DNA of 64,000 nt from the NCBI GenBank assembly GCA_965197495.1, contig OZ240210.1, positions 4,464,001-4,528,000 on the forward strand. The letters run 5' to 3'. Below are positions 10,510-20,363 of this stretch, in pieces; within the stretch, counting starts at the first letter, position 1, and every line of letters begins with the position of its first letter. This stretch comes from SMYC01 sp965197495 (lineage in GTDB: Bacteria > Acidobacteriota > Vicinamibacteria > Marinacidobacterales > SMYC01). The notes under the pieces are model-generated. The model was not told the origin of the DNA, did not search any database, and saw nothing but the letters and a program-made list of their open reading frames with translations. The translations under genes were made by a program, and so were the position numbers.

Positions 10510-10552
10510 GCCCTCCAACACAAATCAGATCCCCCGAAACGGCAGGAGAACC
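10510..10552 (-). mobile_element. Solo ISL3 end (43 bp)
   Basis: Inverted, this reads GGTTCTCCTGCCGTTTCGGG followed by GGATCTGATTTGTGTTGGAG, which matches the left terminus of the ISL3 element at 41012 with one difference. It sits exactly at the break point of the decayed TonB receptor, with no other ISL3 sequence nearby. It is the scar of an ISL3 insertion followed by deletion. Confidence 0.8.
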
Positions 10553-10574
10553 GTAATTTCAAGCATCGGGGTGT

Positions 10575-12304
10575 CTACACGGTGATACCTTTGAGCAGGT
10601 CGTAGGCTCTCTGCTGTTTCGAGTCCGGAGTTGTCGTGACATCGAAGGTGGGCTCGTCGGGTCCGGCTTCCGGTCGCCGACATTTGTTTCGGACGATGTT
10701 GCTGAGAAGGCGCAGCAGCGTGCGGAAGCTGGAAGCTCGACTCCCATCGTCAAGCTTCTTGGTTTGTATCTTGCGCAGGGCGGCCTCGGAGCGCTTCGCC
10801 GGAGCAACCGGGTCACGCCTGGCCTTCGCCTGCTGGTCCTCGTCAGAGAATAGCAGCGGCCGCCAAGCCTCCATCATGTGCCACAGGACGTAGTAGGCCA
10901 GCATGCACAAGAAGACGTGCGCCCGGACTCGGTTTTCGCGCCGGTGACGAATCGGCCGCACCTTTAGGTCCATGCTCTTGAAGGAACGAAACGCCCTCTC
11001 GACCTGGGTCAGCAACTTGTAGCTGCGCACTGTGTCGTCGGTTTTCGTCCGCTGCTCAGCAAGACTGGTGCGGATCACGTAGATGCCGTCAAGGGCAGCT
11101 TCCGCAGTGACCTTTGTGTCGTCGATTTCGAAGCTAAAGCTGTCGTCGCGAATGTCCAGCTTGAAGTGCTTGCCGACTTTGTACTTGTTGAGAACTCTGC
11201 CTACCCGCACACCGATTTTATCTTTACCATGCAGCTGACCCCGCCCGATCCGTTGGCGAATCCCTCCGAACTGCTTAGCGATCGTCCCCATGTGTCGCTT
11301 CCACCGCTGGAGCCGTTTGTTGGCGAGCTCAGAGTTGCCGTTGGCGAGGCGCGAGGCGTCGGCATCCATCGTTGTCTCGTCTAGCTCGAAGTCGAAACCG
11401 TCGTCACGGATGTCGAGCCTGTAGTACCTGCCGACCTTGTACTTGTTGAGGAGCTTTTTCACTGCAGCACGGATGTCCTCCTTGCCCTGCAAACGGCGCC
11501 GCTCGACCATCCGACAAACTTTCTCCAGCTCCTTGCAGGTCGCTTCGAGCAGAGCACGGCGCTTGTGACGCCGCCTCTCGGCCAGCTCCGGATTGCGGCA
11601 AGCGACCAGCCTCTCGTTGGGGAAATCCGGGTGCGTCACCTCAAACAGATTCCGCTCGTCGAATAGCCCCATCTGGAGCACCCCATCGTTGATGAGCTTG
11701 CGAATCGGTTCGGGACGCAGAGCGGTAATCCAGTCGACACCGTCCATCTCCCGCAACTCGTCGATCTGGGTCTGGGTGATCATTCTGCGGTCGCCCACCA
11801 TCACAAACTGCTCGATGCCGAAGCGCTCTTGCACCTTTTCTACCTGAGGCAACAGCGTTTTGGGATCGCCCGTGTTGCCCTCAAAGACCGATACCGACAC
11901 GGGGATGCCGCGTTCGTTGGTCAGCAGACCGTAGTTGATCTGCAGCTTGCCTTTCTTGCCGTCACGGTCGTATCCGAGGCGGGCGATCGGACAACTCACA
12001 CCCTCGAAGTAGCTTGAGGTTAGGTCATAGAGCGCCAGGCCGTCGTTTTGGAGATGGCGCGCCGCGAGTTTTTTTTCGATGACCTCCTGGCGTTTGAGAA
12101 CCCAGTCCATGGCGGCATAGAGATCGTCTTCGCGGGCATCGCTCACCCCCAGGATTTCGGGCAGTGTGGTTGTGTGCCACCACTGGCTAGTCGCCAGCTT
12201 CGACTGCGGTTCGAGATCCGGGCGACTACCATGGCCACGACCAAATCCCGCTCTGGTGAGTGTCGAGAACCAACGAGCTTTTCGAAACCGAGCTGTCTCA
12301 TGGC
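10575..12304 (-). pseudogene. IS1634-family transposase, copy B (5'-truncated, frameshifted)
   Basis: Near-identical to the full copy at 61874-63865 from its C-terminus (KQQRAYDLLKGITV) up to EPQSKLATS. Near 12213 one base is missing (GAGATCC versus GAGGATCC), which throws the N-terminal part out of frame. At 12304/12305 the sequence jumps into an IS3 fragment, so about the first 90 residues are lost. The first Asp (LYDLTSSYF), second Asp (MVGDRRMI) and VERAF Glu are still present, and the 86-residue internal duplication described for the full copy is here too. Not functional. Confidence 0.88.
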
Positions 12305-12813
12305 TCGGAGTTACCAAGACCCACTCCAGACCTTACGTCTCGAACGACAATCCCTACTCCGAGTCCCAGTTCAAGACGATGAAGTACTGTCCTCAGTTTC
12401 CGAGCCGTTTTGGTTCCGCCGAAGACGGCCGGCTGTTCTGCGGCGGTTTCTTCGACTACTACAACTACGAGCACCGGCACTCAGGAATCGGCTTCATGAC
12501 GCCGGCCGACGTTCACTATGGTCGCGCCGAACAGCTCACCACCGCTCGGCGCCAGATCCTTCTCGAAGCTCATCGGACTATCCCGAACGCTTCGTTTGCG
12601 GAACGCCACAACCTCCCGTTTTGCCTCCTCAGGCTTGGATCAACCCGCCGACGGAGAAAACGACGCTCCTGAATGCCGCACAAGCCACTCTCGCGGCGGC
12701 GTCCATACCTGGGGTACCCCCTTTTTCTGCTCCACGAAACGAGATCTCGATCGATGCAGATGTGGACCGCACCGGCGCCACGAGCCTCCCGATGCTATTC
12801 GAGGCTCACTAAA
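12305..12813 (+). pseudogene. IS3 orfB, 3' half
   Basis: Corresponds to about 60775-61290 of the intact IS3. It begins at GVTKTHSRPYVSNDNPYSES, which contains the catalytic Glu, and ends with the orfB stop. One base is missing in the HRT-PERF region (ggactatcc versus ggactcatcc), so the last ~90 codons are in another frame. It lies head-on to the 5' half at 12842-13570; the middle of orfB with both catalytic Asp residues is absent, replaced by a 28-bp stretch of unknown origin. Confidence 0.85.
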
Positions 12814-12841
12814 CTAAGTTCCTTGGTCGAATGAACCCACT

Positions 12842-13570
12842 TCCCACGACCAAACCTGGTTGGGCGCTTCGGCCAGCAGCTCCGGCTTCGTGTAGTTCGG
12901 ATGGCGCCGTTGGTTCCGGCGCTCTCGGACCTCGCCGTGCTCCTCCAAAATCCGATACATCGTGCGAATCGAGCAGAGGTAGGTTCCCTCGTCCAGAAGC
13001 GTGGCCCACACCTGGGCGGGCGCCTTGTCGACGAACCGCTCACAGTGCAAGGCCCCGAGGACTTCCTCGCGCTCAGTCTCGTCGAGGGCTCGGTGCGGCC
13101 GAGGACGCCGCTTCGGTTCGGGCGTCACCTGGCGCCTGCGATACAGCGTGGAACGAGCCACACCCAGAGCCTCGCAGGCTTCCGTCGTCTGCCCAATCTG
13201 CCCCGCCAGCTCCTCGGCCGCCACCATCAGTCGTTCTCGTAGCTGTCGAGTGGATTCAGGGGGACCCCCAGTAATTCGGAGGTTTTTTTTTGGGTCTCCA
13301 ACATCGTCTCCACCCGAGCCAGGCGACGTTGGAGCCGGGCGTTCTCGCGCTCGAGCTCCTTGACCCGTGGATCCTCGGCCTTTGCCTTCCGGCCTCGCTT
13401 TCTCGACGCCAACCCCGCTTTGGCGACCTCGTCACGTTGGCGGCGCCAACTCGATAAATGCGACGAGTACAGGCCCTCTCGACGCAGAAGAGCAGCACGT
13501 CACCGTCACCCTTGCAGGCATCGGCCTCACGCACTATCCGCAGCTTGTACTCCGCGGTAAAGCGTCGACG
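12842..13570 (-). pseudogene. IS3 orfA and 5' half of orfB (inverted, broken)
   Basis: Minus-strand counterpart of about 59807-60535 of the intact IS3. orfB begins at 13227 (MVAAEELAGQIGQTTEACEAL) and runs to NQVWSW, just before the first catalytic Asp, then enters foreign sequence. orfA has lost one T (gacgtgctg versus gacgttgctg, near 13493), so its helix-turn-helix and leucine-zipper parts are in different frames. The outer end at 13570 cuts into the 3' end of the kinase gene, and the IS3 terminal repeat is missing on that side. Confidence 0.85.
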
Positions 13571-15020
13571 AGTCTTCGATGGGTTGGCTCACCTGTGCAG
13601 CGGTGGACGGGGCGATTCCAACGTGGATACGCCTGGCAAGTTCGTCCACCATGCGAAAGACGCTCGACTCGCCCGGACCCTCAACCTTTTCGGACATCAT
13701 GATCTCACCGCTCTTGCCGTGCTGAACGCGTAGGTTGATGCGGATGGTCTCGCCGGCCTGGATGAAGTTTCCCAGGACTAGGGCGCCAGCTCGGGATCGC
13801 TTGGAGACCTGTCGCTTGGTCTCGAGCGAAGTCACTCGCTCGTCGAGCCGGTCGATGTCCGCCAGGACCTGGTAGATGTGGTCCATACTTATTACGTCGA
13901 GGTGTGGGGATTGCGACAGATCGGTCACCAGCATCTCTGCCAGCCCGAGGCGCATCCACTCGAGTGCCGGATCTTGGTTGATGTTATCGAACAGCAATAT
14001 CGCCACGGAGGGTCTCAAGCTCGCTTCAGGAACCGGTTCGAGCGCCACGGGGTGACTCTGCCTGAGAAAGAGCGCTTCGGCGAGAAGCAGCAGAGCCAAG
14101 ACCCCGCCAGCGGATGCAAGGAGCCAACGAACACGGAATCCGTGACGGTCCACTGGAGGTCGTTGCGGCGAGTTGTGCCTTAGCGCCTTCAGGTCGACCG
14201 CCATACCCTTCATTGTCTGATAGCGCTCCGTCGGATCCTTCATCAGGCACTTCGAAACGATCCGTTGCAGCTCGGGTGCGGTCTCGCCAGGAATCGCTGC
14301 CTCGACGGAGGGTGCCGGCTCGTTGATGATGGCGTTGAGCGTTTCGGGAGCGCTCCGTCGCACGAAAGGATGTTGTCCGGTCGCCATCTCATGCAGGACG
14401 AGTCCTAGACTGAAGATGTCGCTCCGATAATCGACCGACTCGCCTCGTGCCTGCTCCGGCGACATGTAAGCCACGGTGCCCACAACCGCACCGTCTTGGG
14501 TCTCCAACTTCAGAGCCGTCTCAGCGTCGCTATGGATCGCCCTTTTCGGCTCGAGGAGCTTCGCGAGTCCGAAGTCGATGATCTTGGGATGCCCGTCCTT
14601 GGTGAGCATGATGTTGCCGGGTTTCAGGTCGCGGTGAACAATTCCCTTTTCGTGTGCCGTTGCTAGCCCATCAGCCACCTCGATGGCAATCCCAAGAGCC
14701 TGCTCGAGCGGTAACGGTCCGCGCTCCAGCACCGCGCCCAGCTTATCGCCCTCAATCAGCTCCATCGCGATGAAGTCCACGCCATCGACTTCGTCAATTT
14801 CGTAGACGACATCGATGTTCGGATGTTTCAACGCAGCCGCGGCCTGAGCCTCTTGGACGAAGCGCCGCTTGCGGTCGGGGTCGGAGACGAGTTTGGGAGG
14901 AAGGACTTTGAGGGCGACTTCGCGGTTTAGCTTCAGATCCAGGGCCTTGTAAACAATTCCCATCCCGCCACGGCTGATCTCTTCGAGGATCTTGTAGTGG
15001 GATAGGGTTCGGCCGATCAT
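13527..15020 (-). CDS. Serine/threonine protein kinase with TolB/FlgO-like domain, C-truncated
   Basis: Membrane-anchored Hanks-type kinase. I chose the start at 15020 (MIGRTLSHYKILEEISRGGMG); a second ATG six bases upstream is possible. Visible are the Gly loop SRGGMGIVYKA, the ATP-binding Lys in VALKVLPP, catalytic HRDLKPGN, the DFG motif in IIDFGLAK and an APE-like MSPEQARGE. A single membrane span (WLLASAGGVLALLLLAEALFL, about 300-320) follows. The extracytoplasmic part begins SVAILLFDN and resembles the TolB/FlgO-like domain seen in acidobacterial kinases. The last ~15 codons come from the IS3 fragment that cut the gene at 13570, so any following TPR region is lost. The kinase domain is complete; the output domain is probably compromised. 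Confidence 0.85.
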   Translation of the reverse strand: MIGRTLSHYKILEEISRGGMGIVYKALDLKLNREVALKVLPPKLVSDPDRKRRFVQEAQAAAALKHPNIDVVYEIDEVDGVDFIAMELIEGDKLGAVLERGPLPLEQALGIAIEVADGLATAHEKGIVHRDLKPGNIMLTKDGHPKIIDFGLAKLLEPKRAIHSDAETALKLETQDGAVVGTVAYMSPEQARGESVDYRSDIFSLGLVLHEMATGQHPFVRRSAPETLNAIINEPAPSVEAAIPGETAPELQRIVSKCLMKDPTERYQTMKGMAVDLKALRHNSPQRPPVDRHGFRVRWLLASAGGVLALLLLAEALFLRQSHPVALEPVPEASLRPSVAILLFDNINQDPALEWMRLGLAEMLVTDLSQSPHLDVISMDHIYQVLADIDRLDERVTSLETKRQVSKRSRAGALVLGNFIQAGETIRINLRVQHGKSGEIMMSEKVEGPGESSVFRMVDELARRIHVGIAPSTAAQVSQPIEDSSTLYRGVQAADSA

Positions 15021-15029
15021 AATCACGGG

Positions 15030-15326
15030 CTATCGCTCCTCGTTGAGGGTGAGCAGCCAGATGTTGGATTCCGACGAACTCCGCGTAAAGTAAAGAGTCC
15101 GATTATCCCTGGAGATGTTCACCCACCGTGCAGCGGCGTCTTCCGGGGTGAAGAGCTCACGGCTCTCGCCGGTCTCCCGGTCCACCAGGAAGAGACTGCT
15201 CGCGGTGTCATCACCGCTGTGAAAAATGAGCCTGCTGCTGTCGTCCAGCCACCGCGGGAACGCTCCGAAGTCGGTGAGAGGGATCAACTCCCCGGTACCG
15301 AGTGTGGCGAGGGTTTGGCCGATCAT
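15030..15326 (-). pseudogene. C-terminal fragment of a TolB/PD40-type beta-propeller
   Basis: 98 codons ending four bases before the kinase region. They read like the last two blades of a WD40-like PD40 propeller: LTDFGAFPRWLDDSSRLIFHS, then LFLVDRETGESRELFTP, then NISRDNRTLYFTRSSSESNIWLLTL. Proteins ending this way are typically acidobacterial kinases with a C-terminal propeller. There is no ribosome site, and the similarity begins only after about residue 12, so I read it as the tail of a lost larger gene in the same orientation as the kinase. Confidence 0.6.
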
Positions 15327-15550
15327 GGGATAGGCTCCTAGGGAAGACCCGAGGATTCTACGCCCGTGGTATCGATTGGTTCAACCGAAGACGAGATAGT
15401 CGACAGGCTCCAGAGCAAGGCCACGGACGCGCATCAACGTTAGAAGCGAGGGACAGGTGCTGCGCTCGCGAACTTCTTGAACGCCGCGACCGTATAGAAT
15501 CCTGGGCGAGCTTGTGGTAATTTCGCTCGACGTTAAAGGCATGAATTTAC

Positions 15551-15820
15551 ACGCTCGCTCAAGCCAATTTCCTCATCCGCTTCATCGACGCGCTCGACGT
15601 CGGACCGGTCTTTCTTACCGGAAACTCCCACGGAGGGTTCCTGACCCAGTACGTTGCTTACGAACGGCCGGACCTGGTCAGGAAGCTGGTCATCACAAGC
15701 AGCGGAAGCGGGACACGTCCCGTACCTCCAAACCACCTCTTCACGGATCAGAGCGATAGATGGGTTCAGATCGTGACAGACTGGCTCAAGAACGAGCCCG
15801 CCCGCCGCCCGAACCCGTGA
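15551..15820 (+). pseudogene. Alpha/beta hydrolase relic with internal deletion
   Basis: Codons from TLAQANFLIRFIDALDVGPVF through the nucleophile elbow GNSHGG to LVITSSGSGTRPVPP match the hydrolases at 31194-32195 and 33911-34891. The frame then jumps directly to NHLFTDQSDRWVQIVTDWLKN at the C-terminus. About 130 residues are deleted in frame between, and about 120 N-terminal residues are missing. The Ser elbow remains and the His region is only partly kept (NHLF instead of GHHLF). It ends 13 bases from the stop of the convergent sortilin-like gene. Confidence 0.85.
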
Positions 15821-15832
15821 GTCGTCTCGAGA

Positions 15833-18800
15833 TCAGAGCTCGTCGACGAGCGTCAGCACTTCTTCCAGCAGCTCGAGCTGCCGTGCCACTTGAGCGGTGA
15901 GACCCTCGAACACCATGTAGACTTGCCGCGTCGGTTTCGCGTCCGCCCTCCCAACCACCCCGCTGAGCGACGCCAGCTTGAACACGGGCCCCTTCGGCGG
16001 TATGAGATTTGGATAATTCGGGTTGACGAGGCGAACCAGGGCACCCTCGATTGCGAGCAGCTTCCCTCTGGCATTCGCCGCTGCACGCGCCACGGCGGGG
16101 TCGCCGCCGGCGGCCTGCACGCGCCCGTCTATCTGCCGACGCGCGTCGCGCAGCCGGTTGACCGCGTCGGTAGCCTCCGACAGCCGGTCCCGAATCTGCA
16201 CCATGAGCGCGAACTGCTCCTGAAGATCGGCGTCGGTCGCCGTGATCCGCGGGTCTTTCCGGATCTCGAACAGCCGCTCGAGCTCCTGCCCGCCCACCGC
16301 CAGCCGAGCACGGTAGCGTCCCGGCGGCGCCACCGGCGCCGAGGCGCGCGCGGAGTCTCCCGGTCCCGTCAACAGCGGATCGCGCGGCAGCATGCGGGCA
16401 TTCGGATAGCGCAGATCCCAGACGAACCGGTTCATCCCCGCCTCGGCCGGCATCCAGCGGTTGTCCATCGCCTGGCTCGAGAATTGCTGGATCACCTCGC
16501 CCTGCCCGTCCAGGATCGTCAGCGTCGCCTCGTCCGACGGCGACTGCTTCAGGTAGTACTCGATCATCACGCCATCGGGTGGATTCTGACCCGCGTCGAG
16601 ATAGGTCCGCCTGATCCGGCCATTCGCGTCTCGCCGGTCCTCGAACGCGACCTGGCCGCCGGACGCACGGGCGTACTGGATGCCCGGACGGAACGACCGC
16701 ATCGGGGAGAGAGACCGCACGGGCAAGTAGCGATAGGTCGGGATGATCTCGAACAGGTGCGCTGAGGCAGCCGTCACCTGGGGTGTTAGCTGGCGCAGCG
16801 CCGTCAGGTTGTCCATGATCCACAAGCCGCGCCCGTGCGTTCCGAGGACCAGGTCGTTGTCCTTGACGAGCATGTAGTGTACCGGCACCACCGGCAGGTT
16901 GCGCTGAAGCGACTGCCAGGACGCGCCCCCATCGAATGACACGTAGACGCCCGTTTCCGTGCCCGCATAGAGCAATCCCGGCCGGTCGGGATCCTCGCGA
17001 ATCACCCGCGCGAAATCGTTCTCGCGAATCCCGTCCGTGATCTTCTGCCAACTGCGGCCGTAGTCCGTGGTCTTGTAGAAATACGTGGTCCGGTCGCTGA
17101 CCCGGTAGCGGTTCGCCGCCAGATAGGCGGTCCCTCGATCGTGCGGGGAGACCTCGATGCCGCTGAACGTCGTCCACTCGGGCAGGCCCTCGGGCGAGAC
17201 GTTGTCCCAACTCTCTCCACCGTTCCTCGAAACCTGGACGGTGCTGTCGTCCGAGCCGAACCAGAGCTCACCTTCCTCGAGCGGCGACTCCGCAATGGCC
17301 TGCGCCAGGCTGACGTAGTACAGCGAGGACGTCGAAGTGGAAATGGGGCCGCCATATTGCTCCTGCATCTTGTCCAACCGGTTGCGAGTGAGGTCCGGAC
17401 TGATGGCTTCCCAGCTGTACCCTTCATCGGTCGTTCGGAAGAAGATGTTGCCGGCTGTGTACAGGACGCCTGGATCATGGGGCGAGAGCAAGACCGGAAA
17501 GGTGTAGTAAAACCGATACTTCACGTCCTTCACTGGCGCGCCGAACTCGTTTTCGGGCCAGACGCTGATGGTGGGGGCCTGGCCCGTCCGCATGTCGTGG
17601 CGCACGATGGCGGTTCGATCGCCAGCGTACACGACGCTGCCGTCGGGCTTGACCGCCGTCTGTCCGCCCTCGCCACCGCCGATCCGCTCCCAGGTGATGG
17701 CGCTGCCGGTGGTCCGGCTCGGCACCGTGAAGTGAGAGTTATCGTTCTGGGTGGCGTAGATCCGATAGGGGAACTGATCGTCGATGGCGAGACTGAACAG
17801 GCAAGCCGTCGGCTGATTGTATATCGTCGACCACGAGGCGCCTCCGTTCAGCGTCACGGTTGCGCCGCCGTCGTTGCCTTCGATCATCCGGTTGGAGTTT
17901 TTCGGATCGATCCACATCGAGTGATGGTCGCCGTGGGGCATGGGCAGGGATGTGAAGGTCGCTCCCGCGTCCGTCGATCTCCAAAAAGAATAGGACTGCA
18001 CGTACACGGTGTCCGGGTCTTGCGTGTCGGCAATCACGTGCATGTAGGACGAGGCGTTGCGCCGGAAATCGCGCCGATCGGCGATGAGCTGCCACGTCGC
18101 GCCGCTGTCGTCGGAGCGGAACAGGGGGCCCTGGTGTGCCTCGATAATCGCCCAGACGCGGCTCGGACGCGCCGGCGAGACCGAGATACCAATCTTCCCG
18201 ACCACCCCCTGCGGCAAACCCGGGTTGCGAGTAACGTCCGTCCAGGTGTCACCGCCGTCGGTCGTCTTGTACAGGCCGCTGTCGGGTCCCCCGCTGATCT
18301 GGTCCCAGGGAAGACGCTGCAGTTGATTGAGCGACGCGTAGAGCACATCGGGGTTGGTCGGGTCCATCGAGAGGTCGAGCGCGCTGGACCGATCGCTCTT
18401 GTACAGGACCTGCTCCCAGGTCTTGCCACCGTCCTTCGTGCGATAGACGCCCCGCTCGGGGTTGGTCCCGAAGATGTCGCCCACGGCTGCCACGAACACG
18501 ATGTCGGGATTCTGGGGGTGGATGCGGATCTTCGCGATGTGGCGGGTTTCCTCGAGCCCCACGTTCGTCCATGTCTCTCCGCCATCGGTCGACTTGTAGA
18601 CCCCATCTCCGGGTGTCAGGTCCTGTCGCGTCAACGATTCGCCCGTGCCGACGTACACCACGTCGGGGTTCGACAAGGACACGTCGATCGCCCCTACCGG
18701 CGCCGTCTTGAAGAAACCGTCGGAGACGTTCCGCCAGTAGGTGCCCGCGTCCTCGGTCTTCCAGACGCCGCCGTGACTCGCGCCGAGATAAAAGACGAGG

Positions 18801-19021
18801 GGATCCTCGGGATCTCCAACCACCGCCGGCGCCCGGCCCCCTCGATGCGGGCCGATCTCCCGCCACTCCAGCGCCGTCAGGAAGTCGGACCCGACCCGCG
18901 GATAGTCCCTCGCGGTCGATGTCTCTTGCTGGCCGGCGCCTTGCCGGGCCGTCCCCAGGGCCAGCGTTAAAACCGCCAGTCCCACAGCCAGAAGTCGCTT
19001 GGTTGTCGTGTCGGATCTCAT
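15833..19021 (-). CDS. Sortilin/VPS10-like Asp-box beta-propeller protein ('glycosyl hydrolase')
   Basis: 1,062-residue exported protein. The start is ATG 19021, seven bases after AGAGGAGT; the open frame extends further but overlaps the next gene. A Sec signal peptide (RLLAVGLAVLTLALGTARQGAG) is followed by YPRVGSDFLTALEWREIGPHRGGR, then about ten Asp-box repeats of the S-x-D-x-G-x-T/S-W type (for example KTEDAGTYW, STDGGETW, RTKDGGKTW, RSDDSGATW). The C-terminal ~250 residues form a FlgD-like beta domain (MNRFVWDLRYPNARM) and an alpha-helical tail. The family is usually annotated as WD40/YVTN/BNR-like or glycosyl hydrolase, but no enzymatic activity follows from the sequence. A 2.09-kb internal segment is duplicated at 5306-7394. 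Paralogues are at 44962-48183, with N-terminal relics at 36965-37204 and 52438-52702. Confidence 0.9.
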   Translation of the reverse strand: MRSDTTTKRLLAVGLAVLTLALGTARQGAGQQETSTARDYPRVGSDFLTALEWREIGPHRGGRAPAVVGDPEDPLVFYLGASHGGVWKTEDAGTYWRNVSDGFFKTAPVGAIDVSLSNPDVVYVGTGESLTRQDLTPGDGVYKSTDGGETWTNVGLEETRHIAKIRIHPQNPDIVFVAAVGDIFGTNPERGVYRTKDGGKTWEQVLYKSDRSSALDLSMDPTNPDVLYASLNQLQRLPWDQISGGPDSGLYKTTDGGDTWTDVTRNPGLPQGVVGKIGISVSPARPSRVWAIIEAHQGPLFRSDDSGATWQLIADRRDFRRNASSYMHVIADTQDPDTVYVQSYSFWRSTDAGATFTSLPMPHGDHHSMWIDPKNSNRMIEGNDGGATVTLNGGASWSTIYNQPTACLFSLAIDDQFPYRIYATQNDNSHFTVPSRTTGSAITWERIGGGEGGQTAVKPDGSVVYAGDRTAIVRHDMRTGQAPTISVWPENEFGAPVKDVKYRFYYTFPVLLSPHDPGVLYTAGNIFFRTTDEGYSWEAISPDLTRNRLDKMQEQYGGPISTSTSSLYYVSLAQAIAESPLEEGELWFGSDDSTVQVSRNGGESWDNVSPEGLPEWTTFSGIEVSPHDRGTAYLAANRYRVSDRTTYFYKTTDYGRSWQKITDGIRENDFARVIREDPDRPGLLYAGTETGVYVSFDGGASWQSLQRNLPVVPVHYMLVKDNDLVLGTHGRGLWIMDNLTALRQLTPQVTAASAHLFEIIPTYRYLPVRSLSPMRSFRPGIQYARASGGQVAFEDRRDANGRIRRTYLDAGQNPPDGVMIEYYLKQSPSDEATLTILDGQGEVIQQFSSQAMDNRWMPAEAGMNRFVWDLRYPNARMLPRDPLLTGPGDSARASAPVAPPGRYRARLAVGGQELERLFEIRKDPRITATDADLQEQFALMVQIRDRLSEATDAVNRLRDARRQIDGRVQAAGGDPAVARAAANARGKLLAIEGALVRLVNPNYPNLIPPKGPVFKLASLSGVVGRADAKPTRQVYMVFEGLTAQVARQLELLEEVLTLVDEL
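16171..18259 (-). repeat. Source copy of the 2,089-bp segmental duplication
   Basis: Same sequence as 5306-7394. Here it lies inside the uninterrupted sortilin-like gene, so this is the parental location and the other copy is the derivative. Confidence 0.95.
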
Positions 19022-19065
19022 CTGCCACTCCTCTCTGGTCGAGAGCGCGTTTTCCGAGGAAATCG

Positions 19066-20250
19066 CTAGCCACCGACCATGTGTCGCACCAGCATGGCCA
19101 CCGCGAGGCCAAGGTAGTTGCCGGCTGCATAACCGAACAGCCCCACCGCGATTCCCGGAAGCAGGCTGCTCGGATAGCCGCGCGTGCCGCATAGTGCTAT
19201 AACCGAAGCCGGACCACCAATGTTCGCCTGCGACGCAACGGCGAGTGTCACCGCGTCGATTCCCACCAGGCGTCCGATGCCGAAGATGAATGCCCCGTGC
19301 ACCGCCACGGTAGTAGCGGCAAAGTACAGCACCGCGGGGCCGAGGTCAATAATGTTGGCGATCACGGCCTGCGCTCCGTTGCCCGCCAGAAAAAGATGGA
19401 GCAAGTAGTTGCCCCCCACCGCGCTGCCCGTCAACGTCTTCACGGCCGGCACCTGGGCGACGAGCAACACCAGCGTGGTGAGTATGAGCACTTCCGGAAC
19501 AGGAATGAGGGGAGCGAGCCGACCCGCGAACCAAACGAGCCCAATCGCGATCATGCCCAGGGCAGCCGCGTCGGCCAGCAAAATTGGTCGAACGCTGCTG
19601 GTGAGTGTGTGGGTCAAGCTCCCGGACTCTTTGGAAGCGGAGCCCGTTTCAGAGGCCGGTGACTCCACGGCCGCCTTCTTCTCTGCATCCACATCTGCGG
19701 TGGTGGACTTCGCCCCAGGCCCGAGTAACATGGGGATGGTCATGCAAGCCACCAGCCAGACGTTGGTCGTGACGACGTCGCACGCGATCGCCGCGCTGAA
19801 CAGATCGGCGCTTGTGTCGAAGGCGCGTGCTAGCGCAGCGAAGTTCACACCGCCGCCGGTGTAAGTGCCCGTGTACTGTCCGGCCAGCTTCCACGTTTCC
19901 GGGCCCAGCACCTGGTTGAGCGCCAGGCCGGCTCCCGTCGCGCCAATCGCGGTCCCCGCGGCTCCGATGCCGAACGCCACCAGCATTCGCGGCCCGGCTC
20001 GGATGATCGAGCGGACGTCTACGCTCAGGAGGATCAGGACAATTGCGAAGCTGACGCCGGTACTTCTCAGGAAAACGTAAGTCTCAGACCTTCCGGGCAA
20101 CAGGCCGATGTTGGACAGCGCCATGGCGGTAAGAATCGAGACCACCACCGATCCTAGCGAACGAAAGAGCCGGTAACGCCCCTGCAGGCGTATCGCGACA
20201 TGGACAACTATGGCAAGAACGAGGAGAACAGCGGTCGGATCCGAAATCAT
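19066..20250 (-). CDS. DUF819 family integral membrane protein
   Basis: 394 residues with about ten hydrophobic segments and the DUF819 (YjcL-like) pattern: an N-terminal membrane pair with ALSNIGLLP, then LVAFGIGAAGTAIGATGAG, the conserved GQYTGTYTGGGVNFAALARA, a charged cytoplasmic loop (about 195-215), GGNYLLHLFLAGNGAQAVI and SQANIGGPASVIAL. Function of the family is unproven; its topology suggests a permease. The start codon is ATG 20250 with only a weak upstream purine run. It precedes the sortilin-like gene on the same strand with 44 bases between, so co-transcription is likely. A fragment of a second DUF819 gene is fused to an oxidoreductase piece at 39983-40702. Confidence 0.85.
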   Translation of the reverse strand: MISDPTAVLLVLAIVVHVAIRLQGRYRLFRSLGSVVVSILTAMALSNIGLLPGRSETYVFLRSTGVSFAIVLILLSVDVRSIIRAGPRMLVAFGIGAAGTAIGATGAGLALNQVLGPETWKLAGQYTGTYTGGGVNFAALARAFDTSADLFSAAIACDVVTTNVWLVACMTIPMLLGPGAKSTTADVDAEKKAAVESPASETGSASKESGSLTHTLTSSVRPILLADAAALGMIAIGLVWFAGRLAPLIPVPEVLILTTLVLLVAQVPAVKTLTGSAVGGNYLLHLFLAGNGAQAVIANIIDLGPAVLYFAATTVAVHGAFIFGIGRLVGIDAVTLAVASQANIGGPASVIALCGTRGYPSSLLPGIAVGLFGYAAGNYLGLAVAMLVRHMVGG

Positions 20251-20363
20251 TTTTGCTGGTTCCGAAAAGAGTACTTCCGGCCAAGTCTATATCATCGTGG
20301 AACGAGCTATGGCAACCTTTCCTGCCAGTTTTAGGCGACAAGCTCTTTGCCGGGAATTCCCGG

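Noticed and set aside
17141..18970. Long open frames (up to 609 codons) on the plus strand opposite the sortilin-like gene, also at 6276-7919.
   Set aside because: They are antisense shadows of GC-rich coding DNA: no ribosome site, no recognisable domain, and the duplicated copy preserves them only because the sense gene is preserved.
15833..19021. Assigning a glycosidase activity to the sortilin-like proteins.
   Set aside because: Asp boxes show a beta-propeller, not a catalytic site; I saw no conserved acid pair or sialidase Arg triad, so the 'glycosyl hydrolase' label is kept only as the customary family name.
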